A program made the position numbers and the translations under genes. The notes under the pieces are model-generated. The model saw only the letters and a program-made list of their open reading frames with translations, was not told the origin of the DNA and searched no databases. DNA of 64,000 nucleotides from Muribaculaceae bacterium (GTDB taxonomy: Bacteria > Bacteroidota > Bacteroidia > Bacteroidales > Muribaculaceae): positions 1 through 64,000 of the forward strand of contig JAFYSL010000078.1 of the NCBI GenBank assembly GCA_017559355.1. The letters are read 5' to 3'. Below, piece by piece: positions 47,165-57,182 of the stretch. Within the stretch, counting starts at the first letter, position 1. Each line of letters starts with the position of its first letter.

Positions 47165-47584
47165 ATGACAATCAAACAACTTTCTATATTTATCGAGAAT
47201 AAGGGCGGTACACTCATCAAAGTGCTTGATTTGTTAAGCAAAGCCAACATTCAAATCATCGCCTCAACAATTGCCGACACTAAAGACTACGGCATTTATC
47301 GCGTGTTATGTAACAATCCTTCTCAAGCATATATCATCTTGAAAGAAGCAGGCATCAATGTGCAATTGGCCGATGTTATTGCTCTCAGCATTGACGATGA
47401 ACCAGGACGCGCAGCAAGCGCAATCAAAACTTTGTCAGACGACGGCATCAGCATTCTCTACATGTATTCATTCCTTTGGAAAGGCAAAGGGGTTCTTGTG
47501 TTCCGCACCGACCCAGCCGAAAAGGCAAAAGAAACTATCATGATTAAGAAACTTTCGTTCCTCACCGAAGCTGATTTTGCATAA
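47165..47584 (+). CDS. Twin ACT-domain protein
   Basis: This 139-residue cytoplasmic protein consists of two ACT domains (about 1-65 and 70-139; IKQLSIFIENKGGTLIKVLDLL and ALSIDDEPGRAASAIKTL). ACT domains bind amino acids. Proteins of this kind often sit beside paaK or indolepyruvate oxidoreductase genes and may sense aromatic amino acids. It is 5 nt from the thioesterase gene. Confidence 0.88.
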   Translation: MTIKQLSIFIENKGGTLIKVLDLLSKANIQIIASTIADTKDYGIYRVLCNNPSQAYIILKEAGINVQLADVIALSIDDEPGRAASAIKTLSDDGISILYMYSFLWKGKGVLVFRTDPAEKAKETIMIKKLSFLTEADFA

Positions 47585-47589
47585 CAATT

Positions 47590-48003
47590 ATGACACTAAA
47601 AGAACGGTTAAACAACGATGACCAATTTGCAAAAAGCATTGGAGCGCAACTCACTGAGGTGCGTGAAGGTTATGCATGTGCCGAACTTACAGTAGAACAA
47701 CATCATTTAAATGGAGCAAGAGTATGTCAAGGGGGTGTAATATACACCCTCGCCGACCTTGCTTTTGCTGCAGTAGCCAATAGCCACGGCATATTAAGCC
47801 TTGGCATCTCAAACACTATAACCTTCATCAAATCGGCACAATTAGGAGAACGAATAAAAGCAGAATGTACCGAGCAGGTAAACCATCATCGACTCCCCTA
47901 TTGCGACATAAAAATCAGCAACGAAAAAGGGGAAATCCTCGCCATGATGACTGGCCTCGCCTACCGTATGAAACAAGATTTCAACTTTGACTCGCTGATG
48001 TAG
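47590..48003 (+). CDS. PaaI-type hotdog thioesterase
   Basis: This 137-residue protein has the hotdog pattern HHLNGARVCQGGVIYTLADLAFAAVAN, in which the Asp/Asn-rich helix forms the active site of PaaI-like acyl-CoA thioesterases. Next to paaK it likely removes stalled phenylacetyl-CoA or related aryl-CoA esters. It is the last gene of the paaK-ACT-thioesterase run. Confidence 0.88.
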   Translation: MTLKERLNNDDQFAKSIGAQLTEVREGYACAELTVEQHHLNGARVCQGGVIYTLADLAFAAVANSHGILSLGISNTITFIKSAQLGERIKAECTEQVNHHRLPYCDIKISNEKGEILAMMTGLAYRMKQDFNFDSLM

Positions 48004-48063
48004 CAAGCGTCTCCTCCGAAAATTATTTTCAACTGCATAACAGAACTAAATTAATGCGACTAA

Positions 48064-49056
48064 ATGATGTATAAACCACCTTTTGAAATATCCGCAAAAA
48101 CAATCAATCTAATAGCAGAAATATCTGCTCAAATTGAACGATATGCTATTCGGTGGGAGAACGAAGGGCTAAAACTTCGTAAGGCAAATCGCATTCGTAC
48201 TATTCACTCATCTCTTGCAATTGAGGGCAATAATTTGAGCGAAAATCAAGTGCAAGACATTATAAACGGCAAAAATGTAATTGCTCCTTTGCGAGAAATT
48301 CAAGAGGTTAAAAATGCAATCAACACCTATGAAATGTATAGTTCATTACATCCTTTTAGCATTGATGATCTCTTGAAAGCACATGGTTCAATGATGGCAG
48401 CATTAACTGATGATGCTGGACATTTTCGCAGTGGAGGTGTTGGTGTATTTTCTGAGACAGGATTAGTACACATGGCTCCACCTGCCAATCGTGTACCACA
48501 ATTGATTGCCGACCTAATGGAGTGGCTTGCCGCTTCTCCTGATCATCTCCTTATTCGATCATGCGTATTTCACTACGAGTTTGAATTCATCCACCCTTTC
48601 AGTGATGGGAACGGAAGAATTGGTCGTTTGTGGCAATCTCTTATCCTAGGGAAACTTCACCCTTTGTTTGAACACTTACCAGTTGAAAATATGGTATATA
48701 GTAATCAACAAGAGTATTACGACGCCATTAACGAAAGTAGCAAAAAAGGGCAATGTGGACCATTTATTGAGTTTATGCTTAGCGAAATATTATCAACATT
48801 AAAATCGCATCAGGGCAATGAAATTGGCGATAATGTCGGTATAAATGTCGGTATAAATGTCGGTATAAATAGCCATGAACAACAGATTATAAATCTTATT
48901 GTCAAGAACAATCGATTAACCATAAAAGACGTTGCTTTATACTTGTCTCTATCACAACGACAAGTTGAACGACTGTTTGCATCATTAAAGGCAAAAGGCA
49001 TATTATCTCGACAAGGAAGTAATAAAAACGGCATTTGGATTATAAATGCATATTAA
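48064..49056 (+). CDS. Fic-family AMPylator with inhibitory helix and C-terminal winged helix
   Basis: This 330-residue protein has an intact Fic motif, HPFSDGNGRIGR (177-188), so it should transfer AMP or a similar group from a nucleotide to a protein hydroxyl. The N-terminal motif SLAIEGN (50-56) fits the self-inhibiting alpha-inh helix of class II Fic proteins, whose glutamate (Glu54) blocks ATP. Residues about 275-330 form a likely winged-helix DNA-binding domain. The linker between them carries three perfect NVGI repeats (about 257-268). The target is unknown, and no separate antitoxin gene is adjacent. Confidence 0.92.
   Translation: MMYKPPFEISAKTINLIAEISAQIERYAIRWENEGLKLRKANRIRTIHSSLAIEGNNLSENQVQDIINGKNVIAPLREIQEVKNAINTYEMYSSLHPFSIDDLLKAHGSMMAALTDDAGHFRSGGVGVFSETGLVHMAPPANRVPQLIADLMEWLAASPDHLLIRSCVFHYEFEFIHPFSDGNGRIGRLWQSLILGKLHPLFEHLPVENMVYSNQQEYYDAINESSKKGQCGPFIEFMLSEILSTLKSHQGNEIGDNVGINVGINVGINSHEQQIINLIVKNNRLTIKDVALYLSLSQRQVERLFASLKAKGILSRQGSNKNGIWIINAY
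48832..48867 (+). repeat. Three perfect 12-bp tandem repeats in the Fic gene
   Basis: AATGTCGGTATA occurs three times head to tail, coding for NVGI x3 in the linker between the Fic domain and the winged helix. Each 12-bp step keeps the frame, so copy number can change without breaking the protein. Confidence 0.95.
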
Positions 49057-49059
49057 AGT

Positions 49060-49070
49060 AGCCTGAGGCT
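49060..49070 (+). terminator. Weak intrinsic terminator after the Fic gene
   Basis: A short AGCC-TGA-GGCT hairpin is followed by TTCTTTTT, four bases past the stop codon. Confidence 0.5.
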
Positions 49071-49228
49071 TTCTTTTTAACTATTCTAATCGGTTACATT
49101 CGATTTTAATAAATATATTACTCCCCAAATAACTCTATTTTTGATTCGCAAATAGGGTTTTATGCATTATCTACTGGATTTTGCATAGATTTAATATGCT
49201 AAATTGTGAAAATTTCGTGAAGTTAATG

Positions 49229-49236
49229 TAATTTTG
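49229..49236 (+). promoter_or_regulatory. -7 box (TAATTTTG) for metG
   Basis: An exact TAnnTTTG match 30 bases before the metG ATG. Confidence 0.5.
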
Positions 49237-49266
49237 TAGTTTGAAAATAAAACAACACAATATAAC

Positions 49267-51309
49267 ATGGAAAAGAACTTCAAAAGAACCCTTATAACCA
49301 CAGCGTTACCCTACGCTAATGGCCCTGTTCATATCGGTCACCTTGCTGGTGTTTATGTTCCTGCCGACATCTATGCTCGTTATCTCCGTCTTTGCGGTAA
49401 AGATGTAGTGATGATTGGTGGTAGCGACGAGCATGGTGTGCCCATCACTATCAAAGCTAAAAACGAAGGCGTAACCCCTCAAGACATCGTTGACCGTTAT
49501 CACAACATCATCAAAGATTCTTTTGCTGGATTAGGCATTTCGTTCGACATATATTCTCGCACAACTTCGGCTATGCACAAAGAAACTGCAAGCGAATTTT
49601 TCCGTCGCCTCTACGACAAAGGTGAGTTTGTTGAAAAAACATCAATGCAACTCTATGACGAAAAAGCTAACCAATTCCTTGCCGACCGTTATGTAACAGG
49701 CGAATGTCCTCACTGCCACAACGAACGTGCTTATGGCGACCAATGTGAAGCGTGTGGTACATCACTCAATGCTACCGACCTCATCAATCCTAAAAGCGCA
49801 ATCACTGGCAACACTCCTGTGCTCAAAGAAACAAAACACTGGTATCTCCCTCTCGACAAATGGGAATCACACTTGAGCAAATGGATTCTTAAAGACCACA
49901 AAGAGTGGAAAACTAACGTATATGGCCAATGTAAATCATGGATTGACATGGGCTTGCAACCACGCGCCGTGAGCCGCGACCTCGATTGGGGTGTACCCGT
50001 TCCTGTAGAGGGTGCTGATGGCAAGGTGCTTTATGTGTGGTTTGACGCTCCTATCGGTTATATCTCAAACACCAAAGAACTCCTCCCCGACACTTGGGAA
50101 ACATATTGGAAAGATCCCGAAACTCGCATTATCAACTTCATCGGCAAAGACAACATCGTGTTCCACTGCATCGTGTTCCCCGCGATGTTGAGTGCTTATG
50201 GTGACAATTTCCAATTGCCCGATAACGTACCTGCCAACGAGTTTCTGAACCTCGAAGGTGACAAAATTTCAACCTCACGCAACTGGGCTGTGTGGTTGCA
50301 CGAATATCTCGTTGACTTCCCTGGCAAACAAGATGTGTTGCGCTATGTATTGACAGCCAACGCTCCTGAAACAAAAGACAACGACTTTACTTGGCGTGAC
50401 TTCCAAGCACGCAACAACAACGAGCTCGTTGCTATCCTTGGCAACTTCGTTAACCGTGCAATCGTGCTTACTCACAAATATTTCGGTGGCAAAGTTCCTG
50501 CTGCTGGAGCTCTTCAAGATGTTGACACAGCTGCATTTTCCGAACTCAACGAAATCAAAGCATCTTTGAGCCAAAACCTCGATACATTCCACTTCCGTGA
50601 AGCATTGAAAGATGCTATGAACATCGCTCGTCTTGGTAACAAATATCTCCAAGAAACAGAGCCTTGGAAGTTGGCTAAAACCGACATGGCTCGCGTGGAA
50701 ACTATCCTCAACGTGGCTCTCCAAATCTGTGCTAACATCGCTGTAGCATTCGAACCATTCTTGCCATTCATGTCAGAAAAATTGGTTAAGATGCTCGGCA
50801 TTGAATCTCTCACATGGGATATGCTCGGTTCAACTTCAATCCTTGCTGCTGGAGCAGAAATCGGTGCTGCCGAATTACTCTTCGAAAAGATTGAAGATGA
50901 CGCAATCCAAGCACAAATCGATCGTCTTGAAAAAACAAAAGAAGATAACAAAATCAATAGTTGGACACCAGCTCCTCAACAAGCCGATGTTGACTTCGAC
51001 ACATTCATGAAGCTCGACATCCGCGTGGGAACAGTGCTCGAATGCCAAAAAGTACCTAAAGCCGATAAGTTGCTCCAATTCCTCATTGACGATGGTATGG
51101 AAAAACGCACTATCGTGTCGGGTATCGCAAAATACTACGCTCCAGAGGATTTGATTGGCAAACAAGTATGCTTCGTATCAAACTTCGCTCCACGCAAGCT
51201 CAAAGGAGTACTCTCACAAGGCATGATTCTCTCGGCTGAAAACGCTGATGGTTCGTTGGTAGTATGCGGTCCTACAGGTCCCGTTGCTCCTGGTGCACAA
51301 GTAAAATAA
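49267..51309 (+). CDS. metG: Methionyl-tRNA synthetase
   Basis: This 680-residue class I synthetase charges tRNA-Met. Seen are HIGH as HIGHLAG (about 22-28), a zinc knuckle with CPHC and CEAC pairs (about 145-165), and the KMSKS loop in the form KISTSRNW, a common variant. The C-terminal Trbp111-like tRNA-binding domain (about 575-680; [24 protein letters not shown]) is present, as in the long form of MetRS. An asparaginase gene follows 21 nt later. Confidence 0.97.
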   Translation: MEKNFKRTLITTALPYANGPVHIGHLAGVYVPADIYARYLRLCGKDVVMIGGSDEHGVPITIKAKNEGVTPQDIVDRYHNIIKDSFAGLGISFDIYSRTTSAMHKETASEFFRRLYDKGEFVEKTSMQLYDEKANQFLADRYVTGECPHCHNERAYGDQCEACGTSLNATDLINPKSAITGNTPVLKETKHWYLPLDKWESHLSKWILKDHKEWKTNVYGQCKSWIDMGLQPRAVSRDLDWGVPVPVEGADGKVLYVWFDAPIGYISNTKELLPDTWETYWKDPETRIINFIGKDNIVFHCIVFPAMLSAYGDNFQLPDNVPANEFLNLEGDKISTSRNWAVWLHEYLVDFPGKQDVLRYVLTANAPETKDNDFTWRDFQARNNNELVAILGNFVNRAIVLTHKYFGGKVPAAGALQDVDTAAFSELNEIKASLSQNLDTFHFREALKDAMNIARLGNKYLQETEPWKLAKTDMARVETILNVALQICANIAVAFEPFLPFMSEKLVKMLGIESLTWDMLGSTSILAAGAEIGAAELLFEKIEDDAIQAQIDRLEKTKEDNKINSWTPAPQQADVDFDTFMKLDIRVGTVLECQKVPKADKLLQFLIDDGMEKRTIVSGIAKYYAPEDLIGKQVCFVSNFAPRKLKGVLSQGMILSAENADGSLVVCGPTGPVAPGAQVK

Positions 51310-51330
51310 TACATTCATAAGCTCCTCTAT

Positions 51331-52374
51331 ATGACAGCAAAGAGTCGCAAACCACATATTCTCATAATCTACACAGGTGGCACTATCGGGATGATTGAAA
51401 ATCCCGATACCCACTCGTTAGAGCCTTTCGATTTTACACACCTTATTGACAACGTGCCCAAAATCAAGATGCTCGACTATGATATTGACAATATACAGTT
51501 TGATCCCCCTATCGATTCAAGCGATATGAGCCATGTGCATTGGGTGGAAATTGCTCGTCATATCGAAGAAAATTTCGACCGCTTTGATGGATTTGTAGTG
51601 CTTCACGGAACCGACACGATGGCATACACAGCCTCTGCTCTTTCGTTTATGCTCGAAAACCTCCACAAACCAGTCATCATCACCGGTTCACAATTGCCTA
51701 TTGGCGAAGTGCGCACCGACGGCGAAGAAAACCTCATCACAGCACTACAAATCGCTGCTGCAACCAATGCAAATGGAGATCCAATGGTACAAGAGGTAGC
51801 AATCCTCTTTGAGGACTACCTATGGCGTGGCAATCGTTCGACCAAAATGAGTGCCGACAAGTTTAACGCATTCAAAAGTAACAACTATCCTTCGTTAGCA
51901 AAGATAGGTCTTGGCATACATTTCGATGAAGATGCATTGTGGCGTGTGCAAGCCAAACGTCCTCTCAACGTACAATATGGCATTGATACAGCCGTGATGT
52001 TTATTGACCTCAATCCAGGCATCACAGAGTCTACCCTTCGTCACCAACTTGCCACTCCAGGCATCAAAGGCATTGTATTGAAAACTTTCGGAGCGGGAAA
52101 TGCTCCTACAGCGCAATGGTTTACCAATGCCATTCGCGAAGCCGTTGAAAAAGGCATCGTCATTCTTAACGTCACACAATGTGTAAATGGAGGTGTAGAT
52201 GCACGCCGATATATGACAGGCAACCTCCTTGCCGACACTGGTGTAATTTCAGGCCACGACATCACTTGCGAAGCCGCAATTACCAAGATGATGTACCTCT
52301 TCGGCCTCGGTCTCGCACCAAAAGATGTAGAGCAATACCTCTCACGTTCAATCTGCGGCGAGGTAACAATTTAA
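51331..52374 (+). CDS. ansA: Type I L-asparaginase
   Basis: This 347-residue enzyme hydrolyses asparagine to aspartate and ammonia. The nucleophile region is YTGGTIGM (Thr18) and the second threonine site is LHGTDTMAYTASAL. No signal peptide is present, so it is the cytoplasmic type I form. It follows metG closely and probably shares its transcript. It ends in a strong hairpin at 52394-52422 before the convergent GH57 gene. Confidence 0.94.
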   Translation: MTAKSRKPHILIIYTGGTIGMIENPDTHSLEPFDFTHLIDNVPKIKMLDYDIDNIQFDPPIDSSDMSHVHWVEIARHIEENFDRFDGFVVLHGTDTMAYTASALSFMLENLHKPVIITGSQLPIGEVRTDGEENLITALQIAAATNANGDPMVQEVAILFEDYLWRGNRSTKMSADKFNAFKSNNYPSLAKIGLGIHFDEDALWRVQAKRPLNVQYGIDTAVMFIDLNPGITESTLRHQLATPGIKGIVLKTFGAGNAPTAQWFTNAIREAVEKGIVILNVTQCVNGGVDARRYMTGNLLADTGVISGHDITCEAAITKMMYLFGLGLAPKDVEQYLSRSICGEVTI

Positions 52375-52393
52375 TATTTCATCACAAAATACT

Positions 52394-52422
52394 CACGCCC
52401 GGTAGCGATGCTATCGGGCGTG
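52394..52422. terminator. Strong hairpin between convergent ansA and GH57 genes
   Basis: A 13-bp stem (CACGCCCGGTAGC / GCTATCGGGCGTG) with a 3-nt loop. The T run is short on both sides (ATTTT on the minus strand), so it is a probable, not certain, intrinsic terminator. Confidence 0.65.
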
Positions 52423-52451
52423 GTGGTTATTGAGTGGTTAAGTTGTCAAAC

Positions 52452-53909
52452 TTATTTCTTCGCAGGTGCTTTTGCGGCTGGTTTTGCAGGTTCTTCTTTT
52501 TTCGTTGCTTTTTTAGGCGCGCATTTCTTTGCAGCAGGCTTTTTAGCTGGAGCTTCTTCCTTAGCTTCAGCTTTCGCTAATGCTTCACGCAATTTGTGCT
52601 CTTCGTTGAAGTGTTCAATGTTTTTACGCATTGATGTCAATTCTTTATTGAGAACCTCAATTTCGCGTGCTTGGTTACGAATTGTAGTCAACAATGCGTT
52701 CAACTCTTCGTTCTCAATTGAGAGAGGATATTGCTCTTCTACACGCACGATAAAGTCGGAAAGCACATTCATATAGTTAGTGAATGCTTGGAATGGAGTT
52801 TCGTATGGAGAGAAGTGACTATGAACAGCACCATCGCTACCATGACGAGTTGACATATAGAAGAAGTGGTCGCTCGCTTGAAGATAGTTCCAGTCTTGTT
52901 TTAGACGACGGTCATCACAAAGACGCACACGTTCTGCTACTGAATAAAGTTTGTTGAACGCTTCGTTTTGCAATTTATTACCGAGCCAAGCCGATGTATC
53001 GCGTGCTTCGTCAGCCCAAGAGATTGGGTGCATTACGCTCAATTCGCCCACTGGCTTGATTTTAGAGATTGCTTCACTTGGTGTGAGGAAATCGATACCT
53101 GCTTGTGCAGCAAAGCGTGGAAGTGCTTCGAGGAATTGGAATATACCTGTTTCACGACCTTGCATTTCACCAAATGTTTCAAGATTCATAAACAAGTTCA
53201 CAATTTGTTCATCTTGAGGAGTATCTGCAATCCAACCGATATATTTTTCAGCTGTCAATGGATATTCTTCCCACTCGTAGTTGCTGAAACGGAATGCGAT
53301 ATCATCACTAAGTTTAGAGTTTTTCAACAACATTTTGAGTTTTGGAGCCGATGCCGCTGAATATACATAGTTAGGAGATTTCCAACCGAGGATATGTTTT
53401 GCACCTTCGGTGATAACACCTTTATAACCCATTGCTGCGATTTGTGGAGCAAGGTCATCACAATAAATCAACTCAGTGTTACGGAACACTTTGGGTTTAA
53501 CACCAAAGAGGTCGTTGAGTTTTTTTTCGTGATCTTTCACTTGTGCCATGAACTCTTCGGGCTCAGTGAGCGATGAAAGAGAGTGTGCATAAGTTTCAGC
53601 GAGGAATTCAACCTTACCTGTATCGGCAAGTTTTTTCAATATATCGATAAATTCGGGCACATATTGTTCGCATTGTTCGAGCGCCACACCTGTAATAGAG
53701 ATAGCACATTTGAACTTTCCTTTGCCCTCTTGAATCATATTATACAATGTTTCAGCAGCAGGGATATAACTGCGATATGCGATACGCGAGATGATATCAT
53801 CATTAGCGAAATCGTCATAGTAATAGTGGTCATTGCCTATATCGAAGAAACGATAGCGTTTTAGGCGGAATGGCTGATGAATCTGGAAATAAAAACAGAT
53901 TGCTTTCAT
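52452..53909 (-). CDS. GH57 glycoside hydrolase with histone-like Lys/Ala tail
   Basis: This 485-residue cytoplasmic enzyme belongs to GH57 (alpha-amylase or 4-alpha-glucanotransferase type). The N-terminal FYFQIHQPFRLKRY and NLETFGEMQG match GH57 conserved regions. It is the third gene of a glycogen cluster after the debranching enzyme and a GT4 transferase. Residues about 395-440 are a likely coiled coil. The last 45 or so residues are almost only Ala, Lys, Pro and Glu (PAKKPAAK, KPAAKAPAKK), as in histone H1-like tails. Such a tail is not part of the usual GH57 fold; it may bind polyanion or simply be low-complexity sequence. Confidence 0.9.
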   Translation of the reverse strand: MKAICFYFQIHQPFRLKRYRFFDIGNDHYYYDDFANDDIISRIAYRSYIPAAETLYNMIQEGKGKFKCAISITGVALEQCEQYVPEFIDILKKLADTGKVEFLAETYAHSLSSLTEPEEFMAQVKDHEKKLNDLFGVKPKVFRNTELIYCDDLAPQIAAMGYKGVITEGAKHILGWKSPNYVYSAASAPKLKMLLKNSKLSDDIAFRFSNYEWEEYPLTAEKYIGWIADTPQDEQIVNLFMNLETFGEMQGRETGIFQFLEALPRFAAQAGIDFLTPSEAISKIKPVGELSVMHPISWADEARDTSAWLGNKLQNEAFNKLYSVAERVRLCDDRRLKQDWNYLQASDHFFYMSTRHGSDGAVHSHFSPYETPFQAFTNYMNVLSDFIVRVEEQYPLSIENEELNALLTTIRNQAREIEVLNKELTSMRKNIEHFNEEHKLREALAKAEAKEEAPAKKPAAKKCAPKKATKKEEPAKPAAKAPAKK

Positions 53910-53943
53910 AATCTATATTGTATTTTTATTGTTTGCGTTGTGA

Positions 53944-55212
53944 TTAAAAATTATAATTGCTCAACACCTTGCGATATATGTCGATAACCTTTGCTCCGGC
54001 TTTGTCCCAAGTGATTTGGTTCACTTCATTTAATCCATCTTCACGTAGTTGTTCATACATTGCTGGATAAGTCACGATTGAATTAATCGCGTCGGCCATT
54101 GCATCGATATCCCAATAGTCGGTTTTGATAACGTTGCTAAGAATTTCGGCACAACCCGATTGTTTTGAAATTATCGAAGGTACACCCATCTGCATCGCTT
54201 CAAGTGGAGAGATACCAAATGGTTCTGACACTGATGGCATGATATACACATCTGATGCCTTAAGCATTTCATACACTTGCTTACCTTTTTGGAATCCAGG
54301 GAAATGGAAACGATCAGAGATACCTCGCTCAGCAGCAAGAGCAATCATCTTATCCATCATATCACCACTACCTGCCATTACGAAACGTACGTTGTGGTTG
54401 TTTTTCAACACTTTTGCAGCGGCTTCCACAAAGTATTCAGGGCCCTTTTGCATTGTAATACGACCAAGGAAAGTTACCACTTTCTCTTTAGGTTTATTTG
54501 CGGTAACAGCAAGCAATTCTGGGCTAAGAGGTTCAACAGCATTGTGTACTGTTGTAACCTTAGCAGGGTCGATGCCATACTTTTCAATCACAGTGCGACG
54601 CGTGAGGTCGCTCACAGTGATAATATGGTCGGCATGGTGCATACCATCAAGTTCGATACCAAACACTGTAGGGTTAACATTGCCTCGAGAACGGTCAAAA
54701 TCGGTAGCATGAACGTGAATCACAAGCGGTTTACCTGTAACCTGCTTAGCATGAATACCAGCAGGATAAGTCAACCAATCGTGAGAGTGAATGATATCAA
54801 ATTGCTCAGTGCGAGCAATCACACCAGCCATTGTTGAATAGTTATTAATCTCTTCAAGGAGATTGTCGGGATAACGACCTGAGAATTCAATACAACCCAA
54901 GTCATTTGTGCGCATATAGTTAAAGTCGGCATAAATATTATCACGGAGTCGATAATAGTAATCGGGATCCATCAAGTGTCCGATGCGACCTTCAACATAT
55001 TCGCGATTTACATCACGCCATGCCACAGGCACTTGCGATGCGCCGATGATGCGAGCAAATGTGCGCTCTTCATCTCCGTGAGGTTTAGGTATCACAAACG
55101 TGATATCCATATCGCCACACTCCCACATACCCTTTGTGAGACCATAGCTGGCAGTTCCAAGACCGCCTAAGATGTGTGGTGGAAACTCCCACCCAAACAT
55201 TAATGCTTTCAT
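53944..55212 (-). CDS. GT4-type glycosyltransferase of the glycogen cluster
   Basis: This 422-residue GT-B transferase probably makes or extends alpha-1,4-glucan in the cytoplasm. The N-terminal loop FPPHILGGLGTASYGLTKGM is the glycogen synthase-like GG motif, and the E-x7-E site is seen in SEPFGISPLEAMQMG. It lies between the debranching enzyme (26 nt) and GH57 (34 nt) genes. It could also use another acceptor, since GT4 members are diverse. Confidence 0.88.
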   Translation of the reverse strand: MKALMFGWEFPPHILGGLGTASYGLTKGMWECGDMDITFVIPKPHGDEERTFARIIGASQVPVAWRDVNREYVEGRIGHLMDPDYYYRLRDNIYADFNYMRTNDLGCIEFSGRYPDNLLEEINNYSTMAGVIARTEQFDIIHSHDWLTYPAGIHAKQVTGKPLVIHVHATDFDRSRGNVNPTVFGIELDGMHHADHIITVSDLTRRTVIEKYGIDPAKVTTVHNAVEPLSPELLAVTANKPKEKVVTFLGRITMQKGPEYFVEAAAKVLKNNHNVRFVMAGSGDMMDKMIALAAERGISDRFHFPGFQKGKQVYEMLKASDVYIMPSVSEPFGISPLEAMQMGVPSIISKQSGCAEILSNVIKTDYWDIDAMADAINSIVTYPAMYEQLREDGLNEVNQITWDKAGAKVIDIYRKVLSNYNF

Positions 55213-55238
55213 AATCTATAATTGGTATATGTGAGTGA

Positions 55239-57182
55239 TTAAATTGTCATTTTTTTGAGAGTACGCAATGTGCGAAGCACCTCTGCCACATTTGTTGCAT
55301 GAGAAATTGCTCCACGACCTGCAAATGGAGGGTTACCATCGTAGAGTTGCGACAACGACCCGATACATCCTTGCGACATTTCATCTTCAAAACCGATGAG
55401 CATGCGGTCGATATACGATACGCCACTCATGCCAAACACGCGAAGGTAGGCATCGGCATAGAAGCCCATCAACCATGGACGTGCAGGACCATTATGGAGT
55501 GAGATTTCACGATCTTCGGGCGAACCAAGGTAGAATGGACGATAGCCATAACTACGAGGCGAAAGTGTGCGCAATCCCTTTGGAGTGAGCAACTCGCGAG
55601 TAGCCACATCAAGCACGCGTTTACGTTGACGACGATCGAGTGGTGAATAGTCAAGACCTACGGCAATAACCATATTCGGACGCACCGATGGGTCGGCATA
55701 GGTTCCTGTAACATAGTCATAAAGATAACCATAGTCATTGAGGAACATATTTACAAATGGTTCAACAATCTTTTCGGCTTGTACCAAACATTTGTCGTGA
55801 AACTCTTGACGCGATTCATCGTTTTCGCTCAACTTAGCAGCAAATCGAAGTGCATTATACCACAATGCATTAAATTCTACAAGATAACCAGTACGAGGCA
55901 CTACAGGTTTGCCCCACATCATTGAGTTCATCCACGACACTGGTGTAGATGTGCCGATGGTCGACACCATACAATTTTGGTCAACTTGGAGATTGGGGTG
56001 ATTATTGTCAAGTATGTAGTTGACAATTTGTTCAATCAACTCCATATATTCGTCATGCGCCGCAGCGGTGCTTATCGACTTAGCATATTGTTGCACTGCC
56101 CACACAGCCCACAATGGGATATCGGGTAAGTCAATGCCATGAATGCGATTACTCAACTCGCCTGTTGCCATAAACTTAAGCAAATCTTTGCTTGCTGTAG
56201 CCATTATTGACACAAAGTCATCTTTGTGGTCAATAGCCAATGTTGTACCAGGGAGCGACATAAATGTGTTGCGAGCCAACACCGTACCCCAAGGATAACC
56301 CGAGATTATAAAGTCGCCATCTTTATCTTTGAGATAATATTGTTTTGCAGCATTCTTCAAGCAGTTGTAGAAACTTGAACGGCATGTGCGCGATGCAATC
56401 TCTTTTTCATACATCTTGTTGAGCGAACGAGGAGACACCTCTTTCACACCCGCCGAGAATATAATTGACTCACCCTTCTTGATAGGCACTTCAAAGTAAC
56501 CAGGCACCCAAAGATCTTCGGTGTAAGGCACTCCACGCTCAAGGTCTTTCACATACTCAATGTCTTTATACCAGTGAGGATCGTTAACCCACTTTGGCTT
56601 GTGGCTAAACTGCATATATAGTGTTGGGTAGCCATTATAAAGACAACTTGCCACACCATTTGCCACCTCTTCACACGCTGTGTTAAGGCTTGAGTTTGCC
56701 ATACACAATTCGTTTGACTCACGGAAAGCCAAAAATGGACGGAATTGCAATGTTGTAGGAGAGTGAGCCTCTACCAAGGTGTAACGAATTAAAATGCGAT
56801 TTTCATGGGAGATAAAAATCTTCTCTTTTGTGAGAATTACGCCACCCACGCGGTAGGTGGTTCGGGGCACACTTTCGCAGTCAAACTCACGAATATACTT
56901 ATGCCCATTAGGGCTATATACCCCACCCTTATAACGATGTAACCCTAGATTAAATGGAGCACCGTGTTGTATCACAGTTTCATCAAGCGACGACAACAAC
57001 ACATGTGGTTTATTTCCCATTTCAGCAATAGGTATTACCAACAAACCATGCTGTTTGCGAGTATTACACCCCACAACGCTTGTACAGTGATATGCACCCG
57101 ATTGGTTGGTGCGAAGCATCTCTTTGGGAAGAGACTGCTCCAAGTTGATCATTAGGTTTTTATCAAACTTAAGATAACTCAT
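55239..57182 (-). CDS. Glycogen debranching enzyme (amylo-alpha-1,6-glucosidase)
   Basis: This 647-residue enzyme removes alpha-1,6 branches from glycogen. The N-terminal domain (about 1-250) opens with FDKNLMINLEQSLPKEMLRTN as in bacterial and archaeal GDE. The C-terminal (alpha/alpha)6 barrel (about 290-640) has GYPWGTVLARNTFMSLPGT and ending motifs such as SLHNGPARPWLMGFYADAY. It is the first gene of a three-gene cluster on the minus strand and presumably works on intracellular glycogen. Confidence 0.93.
   Translation of the reverse strand: MSYLKFDKNLMINLEQSLPKEMLRTNQSGAYHCTSVVGCNTRKQHGLLVIPIAEMGNKPHVLLSSLDETVIQHGAPFNLGLHRYKGGVYSPNGHKYIREFDCESVPRTTYRVGGVILTKEKIFISHENRILIRYTLVEAHSPTTLQFRPFLAFRESNELCMANSSLNTACEEVANGVASCLYNGYPTLYMQFSHKPKWVNDPHWYKDIEYVKDLERGVPYTEDLWVPGYFEVPIKKGESIIFSAGVKEVSPRSLNKMYEKEIASRTCRSSFYNCLKNAAKQYYLKDKDGDFIISGYPWGTVLARNTFMSLPGTTLAIDHKDDFVSIMATASKDLLKFMATGELSNRIHGIDLPDIPLWAVWAVQQYAKSISTAAAHDEYMELIEQIVNYILDNNHPNLQVDQNCMVSTIGTSTPVSWMNSMMWGKPVVPRTGYLVEFNALWYNALRFAAKLSENDESRQEFHDKCLVQAEKIVEPFVNMFLNDYGYLYDYVTGTYADPSVRPNMVIAVGLDYSPLDRRQRKRVLDVATRELLTPKGLRTLSPRSYGYRPFYLGSPEDREISLHNGPARPWLMGFYADAYLRVFGMSGVSYIDRMLIGFEDEMSQGCIGSLSQLYDGNPPFAGRGAISHATNVAEVLRTLRTLKKMTI

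Noticed and set aside
54125..54837. Two long plus-strand frames (195 and 186 codons) inside the GT4 gene
   Set aside because: They are antisense to a gene with clear catalytic motifs and lack start signals and domains.
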